The position numbers were made by a program, and so were the translations under genes. From contig NC_092019.1 of assembly GCF_042242105.1 (NCBI RefSeq), forward strand, positions 11,962,328 through 12,026,327: DNA of 64,000 nucleotides. The letters are read 5' to 3'. The stretch comes from Pempheris klunzingeri (lineage: Eukaryota > Chordata > Actinopteri > Acropomatiformes > Pempheridae). The notes beneath the pieces are model-generated. The model was given only the letters and a program-made list of their open reading frames with translations, was not told the DNA's origin and searched no databases. Below are positions 37,201 through 47,809 of the stretch, piece after piece. Within the stretch, counting starts at the first letter, position 1. Each line of letters starts with the position of its first letter.

Positions 37201-40200
37201 TCAATTGTCTTAGAGGTCGATTGGGTCTCTTTAATGAACAAGTAAACAGCTTAATGACTTGGAGGACTCTAAAAAAGCAATTCCACCTCTGTGTTTGTGG
37301 AAAATTAACCTTGTAACCTGCTGTGGCACTTGGGGTTTAATGCAGCAGGATGCAGTTTCAAAATATTAAGTACTTTACCTGCTGTTAATGTCATTTACCA
37401 GTTTAAGACAAATGACAGTGAAAGCAGAGTTTCTGTCCCTTAATAACCTCTTAGCGTTCCCACTTGTCGTGAGGGTAACAGAGTTAGTGTCTCCCTTCTC
37501 TCACTGTCGCTGTCTGTCCCTCATTTAGTCAGTTCCTCTATCTGTCTCTCAGTTATCACTCTTTGCCCCTCCTTCTGTCTTTTTCACTCACCGTCAGGCA
37601 GAGAGAAGGGCTTTTGTTTCAGCCTGAAAAGCCCCTTTCTCTGTGTGTGTATTCTGGTGGGAAACCCTGCTTGCCCTGCAGATCAAGGCTCTCAGGTAGA
37701 AGAGTAAAGTTTCAGCTCTAATTTTCACTCCTGAACACAGCAGACCCGGCACTCTTTGCCCCATTTACAACTGTTATGCCATTAGGGAAACATTTGTCCT
37801 GCCAGATTGTTTATACATCATTAGAGTAACATTACGCATTATGAGACTCATTTTTCATCATGAATGGGATGTCTCTTCAGGGTTCTGGGGATATTACACT
37901 GTATATTTGACTTTGTGCCTCATTTTTCTATTTGATTCACAGTGTTCCTCTTATCAACATTGCTTCATGAACTTGTAATCAACGCCCCTCTGTTGTTTTA
38001 GTGTGTTTAGTGTGTGATAAGGGCAGGAGAAATTACTGCTATATAGTGCTCTACTCCTGACAAAAAAGGGTCTAAAACCCACACTCGCAACCCACACTGG
38101 TCCAAACATCTCCAATATACCAACATAGCATGTAGAATAATGTGTATCACAATAGATTATTGATACAATACAAAACAGTATAGTAATTGTGTAACAGGTC
38201 AACTACTGAGAAAATGTCCATGATATTTCTATTACAGTGTAGCTTAAGAGAGATGTTTCTGTCTTTTGAAGCAGTTTATCTGTATTTGACAAAGAGAGTT
38301 CAGTCAGACACGTAAAGAAACTGACCTCTTATAGAAAACAGCTATACAGTGAGATTTCGTGGAAAGCGCTGTGCTCTTTGTGGGTGGTCTCAGAAAATCT
38401 GAGCAGCAACAAGGATTCTGCTGGGAAGCATTAAGGGGCCAGCATGCTCTATCAGAACTGTCGGATGGTTGAATAGCCCCCACACCCGTCTGACGTTGGA
38501 TTAAGGGGGAACCATTTCTGTGACGTGACGTCCAACGTTCACACCAACCTCTCGCTGTGATTAATTGGCTGTGTCAAGTTTGACAAAGGAGCCGGAGCAT
38601 AAACGCCTCCCTTTAGCTTTATTTTTTCACTACTTTTCACGTGTACAATCAAGCTGTCTGACAATGTGTGCCGTTATCCCCATTTTTAAATGATTATGCT
38701 CCCCCTCTCTATGATGGTCAGCCTTTCACTGCACCATCAAGTTTGCAATAACATCTATAAATGCTTATGATTTCCGATGTGGTCACATAGCACGTAGTAA
38801 GAATTTGGTCTGACTGAGTATACCCCGGCCCTCCACCCCCCCTCAACAAACAGATACATGAATATTAAATGCTAAAAATATAGCACATACAGTAAGCAGA
38901 AAGAGGAGGTGGCAAAGAGAGCTGCAACAGCCAACCCAACTGCGATTGCATGAAGCATCATGCGCAGTACACCTGCATGTATATGATTGGACACTACTCG
39001 TCAGCTGATAGTCAAGCAGCTGATGATTTCAGCGCTCTGCCTGAACTAAAGCTATGCTCCTTTTGTTATTTTTGACAGTTTCCCCTTCATGTAATGAATA
39101 AATCTGCAGTTTTATTTTATCAGCACACTTGCAGTTTGGTCTCTTATTTATACAACTGCTTTACAGTACAACTGCTACTAAGTGGCAGTAAACCTAATAT
39201 GGCCCACCTTTGTTGTGGTGCTTGTGACTGTGAAAAGTTATGTCACAGTGAGTGTTTTTTATTTTATCTCTCTGCTGAGGGACAAATGTCGGGTTTTCAA
39301 AAATGCTTAAAACAGAAAATACACTAAATCAATTTGGCATGTGTTTCTAGGACTTGATTATATTGTTGTGAAATACAACTCATCCATCTGCTACTCTGCG
39401 CAGGGCAAATTACACACAAGAATTATATGCAAATTGTGTCTGACCATAGTCGTGGTATGTGTGTGTGTGTGTGTGTTACTGCGTACACATTTGCCAACCT
39501 TGGTTTCATAATCGCCTTTAGATAAAGAGAAGACAGAGGAAGGGATTTAGGTGTGTATGTGGTGATTAGCGTGTCTTGACTGACGACACGGATAAGTAGT
39601 CAGAGAATCTGCCTGTTGATAGTCGCACATGAGAGACTGAAGCACGCCACAGAGAGTAATAACACACACATACATTAATGGAAACACACATAGGTATTCT
39701 GAAACCCCCTAAAGAGAGAGACATGGAGATGCATATATGAGTGTGTGTTCTCTGTCATATATACACGCAAATGCACTTCTTTTCCTCACCACCACAGAGG
39801 CATTACACACACCCTCACTGCACACACATGTAAACACACACTCCCCCTCCCTGTACATGCTATACACACACATATCCTGCTCAGGCTGTCAGCAAACAAT
39901 GGAAAGATAACAACTCTCTTCTCTCTCTCTCTCTCTCTCTCTCTTTGTCACACAAACATGTCGCTCAGTAGATCACATGTCCTCAAGAGAGAGGAGCTTA
40001 TGCTGGAAATGAAGTTTTGCAGCACACAGTCTTCGTGTCTGCTTGGGGGGGGGGGGGGGGGGGGGCGCTCTGCCGTCAAAGCGGTGAAAGACAAAATGCA
40101 GCTAGATCACACTGTGTGGAGACGAGACAGGTTTGTCATTAAAGGGAGAAAGTGATGCGTAAATTGGGAGAGCAGATAAAGATAGTACACTCGGCTTTCA

Positions 40201-43200
40201 GCCAGACTCATGCTGTGAAGAGAGCGGGAGAGAAACAGAAGAGAAATGTTGTACTGTAGAGCGGAGAAATTACACTGTGCTGTCAGCGGGTTCGTCTCCA
40301 TGTAAAGAGAGTAGTCTGTCACTGATATGTTTTAAGTCGTAATGTGTAATAGACATGAGACATGAGTTGGAACAGCGCCGGGGGTCCCTTTGATAGATAA
40401 CTAATGTATTGATGAGAAATCAGTTGTGAAAGTTGTAGAATATATTTCAGTATTATAAATCTATAGTGAGCTGCAAGTTTATTCGGTTCATCTAGCTAAA
40501 ACTAATGCTATATAAGAGGCGTCTCATCTAAAGAGACAGTAAATTCCTTCTGAACAGTAAAAGCAGCCAAAAATTCAATATTCAAAATGTATCAATTGGC
40601 GTATTTGTCAGTGGGCATGTATCATACTACATTATTGTCCTTATAAAATACTGTAGCCAAAATTAATGCTTCTGAGCAAGTTGTATTTAAAAACAAGTTA
40701 CTGATTTTTTTATTTTACATGTGGAAGAGCTGTCTCATGTATTGAATGTCTCATGTTATGGCATTGGACACAATGTTTGGTTGTTTTGTGATTTTGCACC
40801 TTGTCTAGCCACATGATCACCTGTATCAAATGAATTAGATGAAAAAAGAACTAGCATATCGATGTAATTCGTCTTTTATATTTATAACATACTGTAGGAA
40901 ACTAGAAGGGCATAGGAGAGCGCAGACCTACACCAAAGCCAATGATCCAGTCCTCTATGATATGCAAATCTGCAAGCACAACCACTAGCCTGTATTTGTC
41001 TGGATAGATTTCCAAAATTATGAGACAAACATAAAAAAAAACATTTGTTGTATGTTAAGGTGTTACAATTTAGTCAATACTGTTGCTTCCAAAATAGAAT
41101 GGCTCCTTCCTTGGCCCACACTGCACCCTTTCACCAACTTCCATAAAAAACGGTCCAGCGTTTTTTCTGTAATCCTGCTGACAAACAGACAAACAAATGG
41201 CACAGGAAACATGGCCTCCTTGGCGGAGCTAATGAAGCACAAACATCCAACCTAGTAACGTAACACATTAATCATACTGAATGCGCCTGCCCATCCGATG
41301 CAAGCCGACACTTGGCACTTAAGTCATTAGACAATAGGTAATGTATATCCTCCCTAAAAGTAAAGACGAGAAAAGGTTTTCTAAGGACAGGGATGACATG
41401 CACTTTTGAGGTCAACAATTTGCTTTTAAAGTCGTCCTGCTATTTACATAAATGTCCGTGATTTAGAGTCTAACTTTTACCTTTTATTGTAATTTCTTAT
41501 TCTATAATGCATGAACCGCGATAATGATTCAAACTCTGACTAGCATTTTAAGTGTTATTCCTGTCATCCAAACATTATTAATGCAGGATAAATGAAAAGA
41601 AAAGGATTTGTTCATGAGCATCTTGTTATCTAATAATCAAAAATTCAAACATCCTGTCTATTTATCATACAGGTTGTCTATACAGGAGTCAGGAGTGCCG
41701 GCTGGTGATTCACTACGAACAGGGCTTCTCTGTGCTGGCTGACCCCAAACTGCGAGATGAGGGGGAGAATGGGGAGGAGAGAGGAGCTCACACACCAACC
41801 AAACCCCGGGTGCTTCTCTCCTACCCTTACGAAAAACTAAAGATGTCCTCAGATGACGGCGTCCGCATGCTCTTCCTTGACTTTGGAGGGAAGGAGGGGG
41901 AGATCGTGAGTGTTTTCATTTTTAAAGCGTTATGCTGTGACACAGAAAATGTAGCTAGACAATTCGTGCTGATGGATTAAAAGAAAAAAATAAGTATTCA
42001 GTATCAAGCTTGCTTTGTTGTGGTCTTGTACTAGTCACAGGAAATAGAACAAGTTCATGCCCATTCTCAGGGGGATTCAGAGGGCCTTCTGGGAAATAAG
42101 GCAAAACACAAACTGGAGTACAACTATATGAGAGACGGGCAGAGCAAAAATGGTACAGCAGAAAGTAATTGCAGCACTTCATCACAAAATAACTCCTGAA
42201 ATGAAACGAACCCTCACACAGTCATTGGTTTTAACGGGCGTTGGAGAGTGGAGTTTTCTTTAAAAATAACCTGTCACTTACTGTAAGAGTTTTAATCTGT
42301 TAACACCACTCAGCAGCTCACTGTGTGGAGGTCCAGGACCAATCGATGTTTTTACCTGAAAACAACTGCAAGTGCAAACACTACCACTCTCGCTGCACAG
42401 TATCCTCATCACTTCTGTTTTTAAAAATTCAGTTGTTAGTCGCTTTGATCTTATTTGACAATTCTGATGAATATCAATGTTGGTGTCAAGGGGATGAGCT
42501 CCGGTAGCTCTTTTATTACCTTCCCTTGGCACTTATACAAACTGGTTTCACCCAGAAAAACAACATTGATGTTTCATCATTCATAAAGCCACAGCACTGT
42601 GATTTACTATATGCTGAAAGTAAAGTGACAGTGACATCTAAAATATTTACTGTCTAGGCTTATGGGATTCAGAAATTGTAAACTCAGACTTTTTATAGCT
42701 ACGCCTCGAACAGTCTGTATAACATTCCACGTCCAACTGCATATAAAAGTTCTGTCAGATACACTTGTGTTTGACTGCTCAGATTATGCTGAAGGCAAAT
42801 AAGCAACGACTTTGGAGCTTTGATTCAAAACCCTCTGTTGGCTACCTTAGCAGAACAGATTTTGGTGTCGGTAACATTTCTGAATCCCATCACAGCCATT
42901 GTGGAGGATTTATGAAAATCCCAAGGCACTTGCGGATGTGGCTGATGGCTCATTAGCTCAACATTTGAAAGCAGAATCAGTTGGGCTTTTTTTCAAAGTG
43001 TCAACTACACTGTCATTAGTTGGCAGGGACTATGTATGTCTAATTTTATCACAGCAATTGACAGTTTATCTGCCTCATACAGAAAATGTATTATGGAGCT
43101 CGGGTCAAGATAAACCATTGATTATGGCTTGGAAAACAAAAATTATATACACACTCAACAAAGCATAGTGTATCCGCTAAAATCAGTATGCTAGCATTGT

Positions 43201-44163
43201 CTTTGTAGCACAAAGCACTGTTTACCATTTTCACCCTCTTGGTGTCGGGTGTTAGCATGCCAATATTTGCTAATAAGCATTAAACACAAAGCACAAGCGA
43301 GGCTGATACTAATTTCACATTTTTGCAGCTATTTGGTCATAAACCAAAGTATTGGACAAATTGATGCAATGATCACCACAGTTATAGCAATTCATCCTGA
43401 GGAGAAAGTGAATACCTGTGCTAAATTTCACTCGACGACTATTAGCTGAACCACAAAATGTTGCTGATGGGATTGCCGAAAGAAAAGTCAGGGGATCCTC
43501 AACTGACATTGTTGTGAAAGTAAAGCTTCTGCATTAGCATGGCTAAAAAAAAAAAAAAAGTTGTAGTCTGCTCAGATTTCATTGCACTGACTTTGCTGGT
43601 GATGAGGTAGCCTCTAAAACTTCCTCCATGTCAAATCTGACCAACAAAACAGTAGTTTAAGTGTGAATTTATAGGTTAAATCTCCCTACAGGCTTCAGGA
43701 AGAGGATGTGAGTCATAGTACCTGTGAAATCACCCTCTGTTGATTCAGGCTATGAACAGAGCTTTGTTCACAGGGATGTGGTGTTTGTGTGTGAGTACAG
43801 TGTTAAGCTCCAACCAGGCCCGTCTAATCCTTCCCTCACGGGGAACTATGTTGACTGAATAGTTATTTTTGAATATTTGTTATGGTTTCATGTTCTTAGC
43901 AAAGTCTTTCTACTCTTTCCGTCCCACACCTCTCACTCTTTCTGTCACCCCGTCTGCCTTGACGAACTCACATCTTTAAATCATATTGTCTCTGCTTTGC
44001 CCTGATCATGTTTTGCATTACTCTGTCTCGTTGTACTATTTAATTCTGTTGTTTTCCCTTCCTCCTCCAGCAACTGGACCTCCACTCGTGTCCGAAGCCG
44101 ATCGTGTTCATCCTCCACTCCTTCCTCTCTGCTAAGATCTCCCGCCTGGGTCTAGTGGCCTGA
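12977..44163 (+). CDS. sntb1: Beta-1-syntrophin, complete eight-exon gene
   Basis: Exons 12977-13523, 23917-24157, 30820-30937, 31108-31197, 33572-33708, 34198-34394, 41673-41905 and 44071-44163 join in frame to 551 aa (human SNTB1 is 538). Order: first half of split PH1 (about 18-48), Asn-rich insert (51-80), PDZ (about 104-187, ligand loop GLGISIKGG), Pro-rich loop (about 205-235), second half of PH1 (to about 300), PH2 (about 325-435), and syntrophin-unique domain ending [13 protein letters not shown]. Syntrophins bind dystrophin/utrophin/dystrobrevin through the C-terminal part and recruit channels and signalling proteins through the PDZ at the membrane. Beta-1 is preferred over alpha-1 or beta-2 from the [31 protein letters not shown] motif region and from linkage to mtbp. 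An in-frame TAA at 12959 supports the chosen ATG, which has A at -3 and G at +4. Confidence 0.95.
14770..14930 (-). repeat. Inverted-repeat arm 2 flanking the sntb1 first exon
   Basis: Its reverse complement aligns to 11150-11290, as described for arm 1. It carries an extra A/T run near 14846-14856 and merges into CA-rich DNA at both ends. The arms are 3.5 kb apart and enclose the sntb1 promoter and exon 1. Confidence 0.8.
14930..14959 (+). repeat. (CA)n microsatellite
   Basis: About 15 CA units directly next to inverted-repeat arm 2. Confidence 0.95.
16147..16450 (+). mobile_element. Teleost retroposon 3'-tail repeat, copy 1
   Basis: aggcaaggcagttttattta at 16147 is a known start of one fish repeat. 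From about 16187 the text is the very common tail with gggttttgtccaggtactc, gacatgcaggttaggttaat, cagtccagggtgta and ggataagcagta, ending in ATGGATGG. I recognise it from many fish genomes, probably a LINE/SINE tail; the exact family is not certain. A reverse copy is at 49633-49772. Confidence 0.7.
18272..18507. mobile_element. MITE-like element with TATAGTTRTGAGGAC termini
   Basis: The left end tatagttatgaggac and right end gtcctcacaactata are inverted repeats, 236 bases apart. The interior has ggttttaaggttaac and caaagggccttttgggggtt, typical of a non-autonomous DNA element abundant in fish. No coding capacity. Confidence 0.65.
20575..20597 (+). repeat. (GT)n microsatellite
   Basis: About 11 GT units in sntb1 intron 1. 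Confidence 0.9.
21801..21826 (+). repeat. (CA)n microsatellite
   Basis: 13 CA units in sntb1 intron 1, with a shorter GT tract about 40 bases upstream that could pair with it. Confidence 0.9.
23917..24157 (+). CDS. sntb1: sntb1 exon 2: PDZ end, Pro-rich loop, PH1b start
   Basis: The acceptor tctgaccag is followed by [19 protein letters not shown] and [13 protein letters not shown], a hallmark after the syntrophin PDZ. A Pro/Ser-rich loop and the PH1b strand [14 protein letters not shown] come next. The donor is AACAG|gtaggt, phase 2. A (CA)n tract begins seven bases into the intron. Confidence 0.93.
24165..24184 (+). repeat. (CA)n microsatellite beside the exon 2 donor
   Basis: Ten CA units starting at intron base 8 of sntb1 intron 2. 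Confidence 0.95.
26100..26270 (+). repeat. Teleost dispersed repeat, family B, copy 1
   Basis: Degenerate match to the family seen at 52985-53195: gctagctgtttccct, ctaaactaagctaatgtc, and the end aagtgtatttcccaaaatgttgaac. Class unknown to me. Confidence 0.55.
28645..28672. repeat. Perfect 10-bp inverted repeat (hairpin)
   Basis: agctatgtaa and ttacatagct separated by eight bases. Isolated within sntb1 intron 2; likely chance or a local mutation product. Confidence 0.5.
30820..30937 (+). CDS. sntb1: sntb1 exon 3: PH1b
   Basis: The acceptor ctcctccag leads to [20 protein letters not shown] and then [18 protein letters not shown], the last strand and helix of PH1. Donor CACAG|gtctgt, phase 0. 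Confidence 0.92.
31108..31197 (+). CDS. sntb1: sntb1 exon 4: PH1-PH2 linker
   Basis: A 30-codon exon after acceptor ccaaacag: [20 protein letters not shown] then [10 protein letters not shown], matching the conserved [11 protein letters not shown] region of syntrophins. The donor GGGAAG|gtggga runs straight into (GT)n(GA)n. Confidence 0.92.
31204..31241 (+). repeat. Compound (GT)n(GA)n microsatellite beside the exon 4 donor
   Basis: About ten GT units followed by nine GA units, starting at intron base 7. Confidence 0.95.
33180..33455. mobile_element. TTAA-flanked piggyBac-like MITE with nested repeat fragment
   Basis: Left end TTAACCCTTGTGATGTC; the right end, read in reverse, is TTGAACCGTTGTTGTC. 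Both are followed inward by ctaagggtcaaaaatgaccc, giving matching subterminal inverted repeats. The interior includes aattcaattttatttgtata plus gcgctg, a piece of a different fish repeat, so a nested insertion is likely. TTAA target preference is the piggyBac hallmark; no transposase is present. Confidence 0.65.
33572..33708 (+). CDS. sntb1: sntb1 exon 5: PH2 first half
   Basis: After acceptor ttctgctgcag, [20 protein letters not shown] then [13 protein letters not shown] and HTYPLLATR. Donor ACACG|gtaggt, phase 2. Confidence 0.93.
33709..34197 (+). other. sntb1 intron 5
   Basis: A 489-base intron whose right half (about 33930-34085) is a reverse-oriented family A repeat (atgtttattgtattcagc and cagcatgttagta-type blocks on either strand). 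Nothing else seen. Confidence 0.65.
33930..34085 (-). repeat. Teleost dispersed repeat, family A, copy 2 (reverse)
   Basis: The reverse complement reads gctaacatgctggtgtttaa and, further on, attagcactcagcacta, matching the 5' part of family A at 4555 and 35515. Partial and diverged. Confidence 0.5.
34198..34394 (+). CDS. sntb1: sntb1 exon 6: PH2 second half
   Basis: The acceptor tttatccag completes the Arg codon and continues [50 protein letters not shown]. Donor TACGA|gtgagt, phase 1. Confidence 0.93.
34775..34826 (+). repeat. Imperfect (GT)n microsatellite
   Basis: About 25 GT-type units interrupted by GC and AT steps. Confidence 0.9.
35515..35950 (+). repeat. Teleost dispersed repeat, family A, copy 3
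   Basis: The longest copy: gctagcatttgttgattagc, actaaacacaaagaacagc, attcatcctgatgaaga, gggaaccatgaatgcatcc, ggaccgaagtggtggacc, and the end agccacggctaaaaat. The end agrees with the poly-A-terminated copy at 43560. Confidence 0.65.
36790..36940 (-). repeat. Teleost dispersed repeat, family B, copy 2 (reverse)
   Basis: On the plus strand: ggtccagagttaaca, ccagcacttctaaagctcac, taattaacacgcgatgtctc. This is the reverse of the block gagctttagaggtgctgg typical of family B. Confidence 0.55.
39458..39477 (+). repeat. (GT)n microsatellite
   Basis: About ten GT units in sntb1 intron 6. Confidence 0.9.
39914..39944 (+). repeat. (CT)n microsatellite
   Basis: About 15 CT units, one interruption, 100 bases before a long G run. 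Confidence 0.9.
40045..40065 (+). repeat. G21 homopolymer
   Basis: An uninterrupted run of 21 G on the coding strand of sntb1 intron 6. Unusual in an AT-rich intron, and also a place where assembly or read error is common. Confidence 0.85.
41105..41239 (+). repeat. Teleost dispersed repeat, family D
   Basis: cttggcccacactgcaccct, acggtccagcgttttttctg, taatcctgctgacaaacaga and ggcctccttggcggagctaa match a repeat I know from many fish genomes, probably a non-LTR retroposon tail. Confidence 0.55.
41673..41905 (+). CDS. sntb1: sntb1 exon 7: syntrophin-unique domain
   Basis: The acceptor atcatacag leads to [21 protein letters not shown] Glu/Gly-rich loop ([10 protein letters not shown]) is followed by [20 protein letters not shown] and FGGKEGEI. 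Donor GAGATC|gtgagt, phase 0. Confidence 0.93.
41906..44070 (+). other. sntb1 intron 7 (2.2 kb)
   Basis: No exon supported. Family A copy 4 with a poly-A end occupies 43189-43560; the 3' end has a long pyrimidine-rich tract before the exon 8 acceptor. Confidence 0.7.
43189..43560 (+). repeat. Teleost dispersed repeat, family A, copy 4, poly-A ended
   Basis: ttgctaataagcattaaaca, ggtcataaaccaaagtattg, caattcatcctgagga and gaaaagtcaggggatc, ending gcattagcatggcta plus A13. The A tract directly after the body supports a retroposed origin. Confidence 0.65.
44071..44163 (+). CDS. sntb1: sntb1 exon 8: C terminus
   Basis: The acceptor cttcctcctccag leads to [20 protein letters not shown] then [10 protein letters not shown] and TGA at 44161. 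This ending is almost invariant in vertebrate syntrophins. Confidence 0.94.
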   Translation, partial: QLDLHSCPKPIVFILHSFLSAKISRLGLVA

Positions 44164-45379
44164 CTTCTCTAAAGGGGCATGTCATCTCCTTGAAATCCAC
44201 CTTGTCCTTCCACCTCTCTGCAGCCTGCATGCAGCAAACCACGTCAAGCTCCTTCAGTCGGGGTCCCAAGTTGAGTGAATGTAGCTTCTATCTGGTCATT
44301 GGCCTTTTATGGGTCTCCAACTCCAAGTTAAAGAAACCCCAGACAAACCAATCCAGATTTGGTCAAATGGACAGGCTTTTTGGGATAAACCCTCCCTTTC
44401 AGGGCTGCATGGACTGAAGTGTTGCCTGAAGAACCACAGAAGAAAACATGAACAGGACAAGGAGCAGAGGGATGATACAAACTGACAGAGGGACATGTTT
44501 AAAGGAGCAGATTGGGCATTACTGTCACGTCCAGGGTTGGAAGGACAGGACTTGTGCAGCATGGTTGAGATGAATTCACTTTTAATCCAATCAAAATGTA
44601 ATGGCAAACTGCCTTCCATTTACCAATTATATAATTTATTCACCATTAGCTCTGAAAGGACATTCTGAATCTTACTCTGTCATTTTTCTTTACCAAACAC
44701 TTGACACACTGTGGAAAAACTTTATGCATTTGTCTTTGTTAGCGTTCCCTGAAATGTCTTGTTAGTTGTGTCAGCATCCATCATTGAAACTGGGAGGCAC
44801 AGTCGCCTGCACAGTTTCCATCAACGTGACAGCTGACTCAAATTCAAAGAGTCACAGTATTCTTTTAACAGGTTGCACACAGTGACCATCTAGTGATTAA
44901 AGTATTTCAGTGTTTGACTGTTTTGACATTGATCTGAAGTCCGTTTTGATTCAGATATCAATCAAATAACCGCCATCGTGTTATCATTGGCTCAAGCATT
45001 CAGATGCTTTTTCATGTAGGCTATTGTTCATAACTCAAAAACAGGAAACAGCTCATACCTGATTCATGTATTTAAGTATAGCTTGTCCACAACAGATCCA
45101 GGCAGCATTTACTCATGTATTTCTGATCGATCTAATCAACTTCAGTTTTCTCAGAAATTCATTCACATTACATTCACAACAAGGATAAAGATGCATATGA
45201 TTCAGTTTTTTCTTAAGGTTTTTTAAAGTACCAAACTATGAGGCAATGCTCACAATACCTTGATAAACACACTTTGACAATATAGTTAAAAGCAATACTT
45301 AGTTGCAGAGTTAGATGACTTTGTGTTACATATGAAGCTACAGCCAGCAGGCGGTTAGCTTCGCTTCGCTTAATGACTG

Positions 45380-45790
45380 GCAACAGAGAGAGGGAGACAG
45401 CCAGCCTGGCTCTGTCCAGAGATAACAAAATCAAACTACCAGCACCTCCAAAGGTCACTAATCAACACATTATATCTCATTTGTTTAATCTGCACTGTGC
45501 TAGTAGGCAGATTTAGATAAATTTGGACAGAACCAGGTAGCCAGCTAGTCTGTAAACAGATAAATCTGATAAGATAATGTTTTGAATCTCTCTCAAAGTC
45601 TGTCAGACATCAGTTGAGAGAACAGTCTACAGCTGCTGGTTAGCCTAGCTTAGCATAAAGACGATCACTGCCCCTGTCCAAGAAATAATCTGCCATGTAT
45701 CCGAGCACAAAACCAGATTAGCTGTTTCTCCTTCACTGTTTATGCTAAGCTAACCAGTTACTCGCCATAGCCTTATATTTAATGGACCCT
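45380..45790. repeat. Family B repeat cluster with internal inverted pair
   Basis: 45380-45500 is a reverse family B copy (gccagcctggctctgtccag, accagcacctccaaaggtca, ctaatcaacacattatatct). Then gctggttagcctagcttagcataaag near 45633 (split here only for description) faces tttatgctaagctaaccagt near 45739, giving a local inverted pair. Confidence 0.55.
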
Positions 45791-47690
45791 CCTCCTTTTA
45801 CTTAAGAGTGGACGGTGACCTACTCATGATTGTTTCATGATTATTTCTAATATTCATTTTGAAAACTGAAACTCAGTCAAACGGTGCCACAATCACCCAG
45901 TCAAATATTATTCATCCTTTTATTATTGCAAGGTAGCGATCATGGGATCATTCAATCCCGCTTTAGTCATGCAGGTCGTTATCTTTTTGGATGTTATTCA
46001 GCTGATCAAATCTGTATACAGCGCTGTCTCTAACATGGTTGGCTGCCAGGTCTTTCCCCGTGCCTTCAGACGACTGAGAAGAAAATAATTGAAATTTTGA
46101 AAGAACTTAATCATGCAGATCACATCGTAGGGGTGGAGCAACAATCTACTACTTTTAGTTGTGAGCACAGAAATACTCAACCAGCAGTAACTTTGTTCTC
46201 CCCTTTATATCCAACACATACACATTTCCAATAACCATTTACACACACACACACTGTGAACAATGATTTACACATTGTAATCCACACTGTAGAGCAAATA
46301 TCATCCGTTTTGTTGATACTAAAAGATAGTGCAGGCATTGTAACACTGTTGTTCAGCTAAGAATCCAGCACTGACTGATAACCTCAAGTGGGGAGAAGCT
46401 TTTTGAGAAAAGGCTGCTTTGATATGTAGAAAACTCTGATGCCTTCGGCAGCTACTGTACTGTCACTCAGAATGACAAAGCATAGTTTTTAACTCAAACG
46501 GTGCACATAAATCATGTATTTAACAAAGGTGACATGGTGAGTTTGTTTTTATTGTCTTCAATTTATTATTTATCTGTTTCTCATCAACAGCAAATACAAA
46601 TCAGCAGAAGCAGCTTAGAAAACGTGGCCTTGTGAGAGTTTCAATTTCACTTCAATCATATTAAGATGTAAATCACATCTACATTTTGTTTGCCAATTAT
46701 GCTGGTACTTAATTATGTTTTGTTATGATATTAGTACAATGTTACGCTATTCCCCTCTATTCCCCCAGAGTTGAAATGAACTCTGTGAACACACGTTCGC
46801 TACAGCGCGACAGAAACAGGCACTATTTTATTTCGGAGACAGTTGAGATTAAATGTGCTGTACTTATTTACTGAGCGTTAGTGACACTTCAGCTTGATTT
46901 GGGAAGTGTTTTATTGGCCAGCTCAGCAGAAAGAATTCATGTGTCTTTAGCTGAGGAGCTTGAGATTAATTGGATTTCAGGCAGAGCTTAACACAATCGT
47001 AACTCTTTTGACATTGTTTACTTGGCTGCTAGGTAATGAGCTCGCATCCTTTCTCTCCCTCTCACACACGCACGCGCACAGATGGATGGATGAGCACGTT
47101 CGTGTTATTGAAAATGAGGCCTTTAGACATCAAACACGGTCATAACTCTTGACATTGTTAACTAGTTGACATTGTTCACCGGCAGATTTTCCCACCTCTC
47201 TGCGTTTATCACCGTTTCCCTTCTGTTCAGGTCGTTACTGAATTAAGTCAGACTCTCAGTGGGACAGTAAACGTCGGCACACAGCGGTTGCTGCATCATG
47301 TGAAAGAAACACGCAAAAAACTCTCCAGGTCCACTCTCCTTCTGAGACAGACAGAAAGCTGTGTTTGTGACCATCTTAAGACCTAAAAGCACACACAAAT
47401 GGACCAACGCTGTTACTGTTTAAATTTTAACACACACAATCACACAAGCATGCATGCTCACTAATAGCCAGCTTTTCCATCGAGAAAGCGCAAAAGAGAG
47501 AGAAAGGGCCATATTGACAAGGACTGTCAGCTTTTCATTGAGGGGCTGGAACAGAGCCAGATCAATTAGCCATCAGCCACAAACTGTGTGTGTGAGCTAA
47601 TAAATGTCCAGAGTTGTGTTCATGTACACACACTGGATACTTCTCTCAGTGACATGCAAATACATTCTGCAAAGGTTTTTTGTTTGTTTG

Positions 47691-47809
<119 letters not shown>

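Larger units (their letters stand above)
34395..41672 (+). other. sntb1 intron 6 (7.3 kb)
   Basis: No exon supported. Contains (GT)n at 34775, a C13 run near 34871, family A copy 3 (35515-35950), a family B fragment (36790-36940), (GT)n at 39458, a (CT)n tract (39914-39944), a G21 run (40045-40065) and another fish repeat (41105-41239). Confidence 0.7.
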
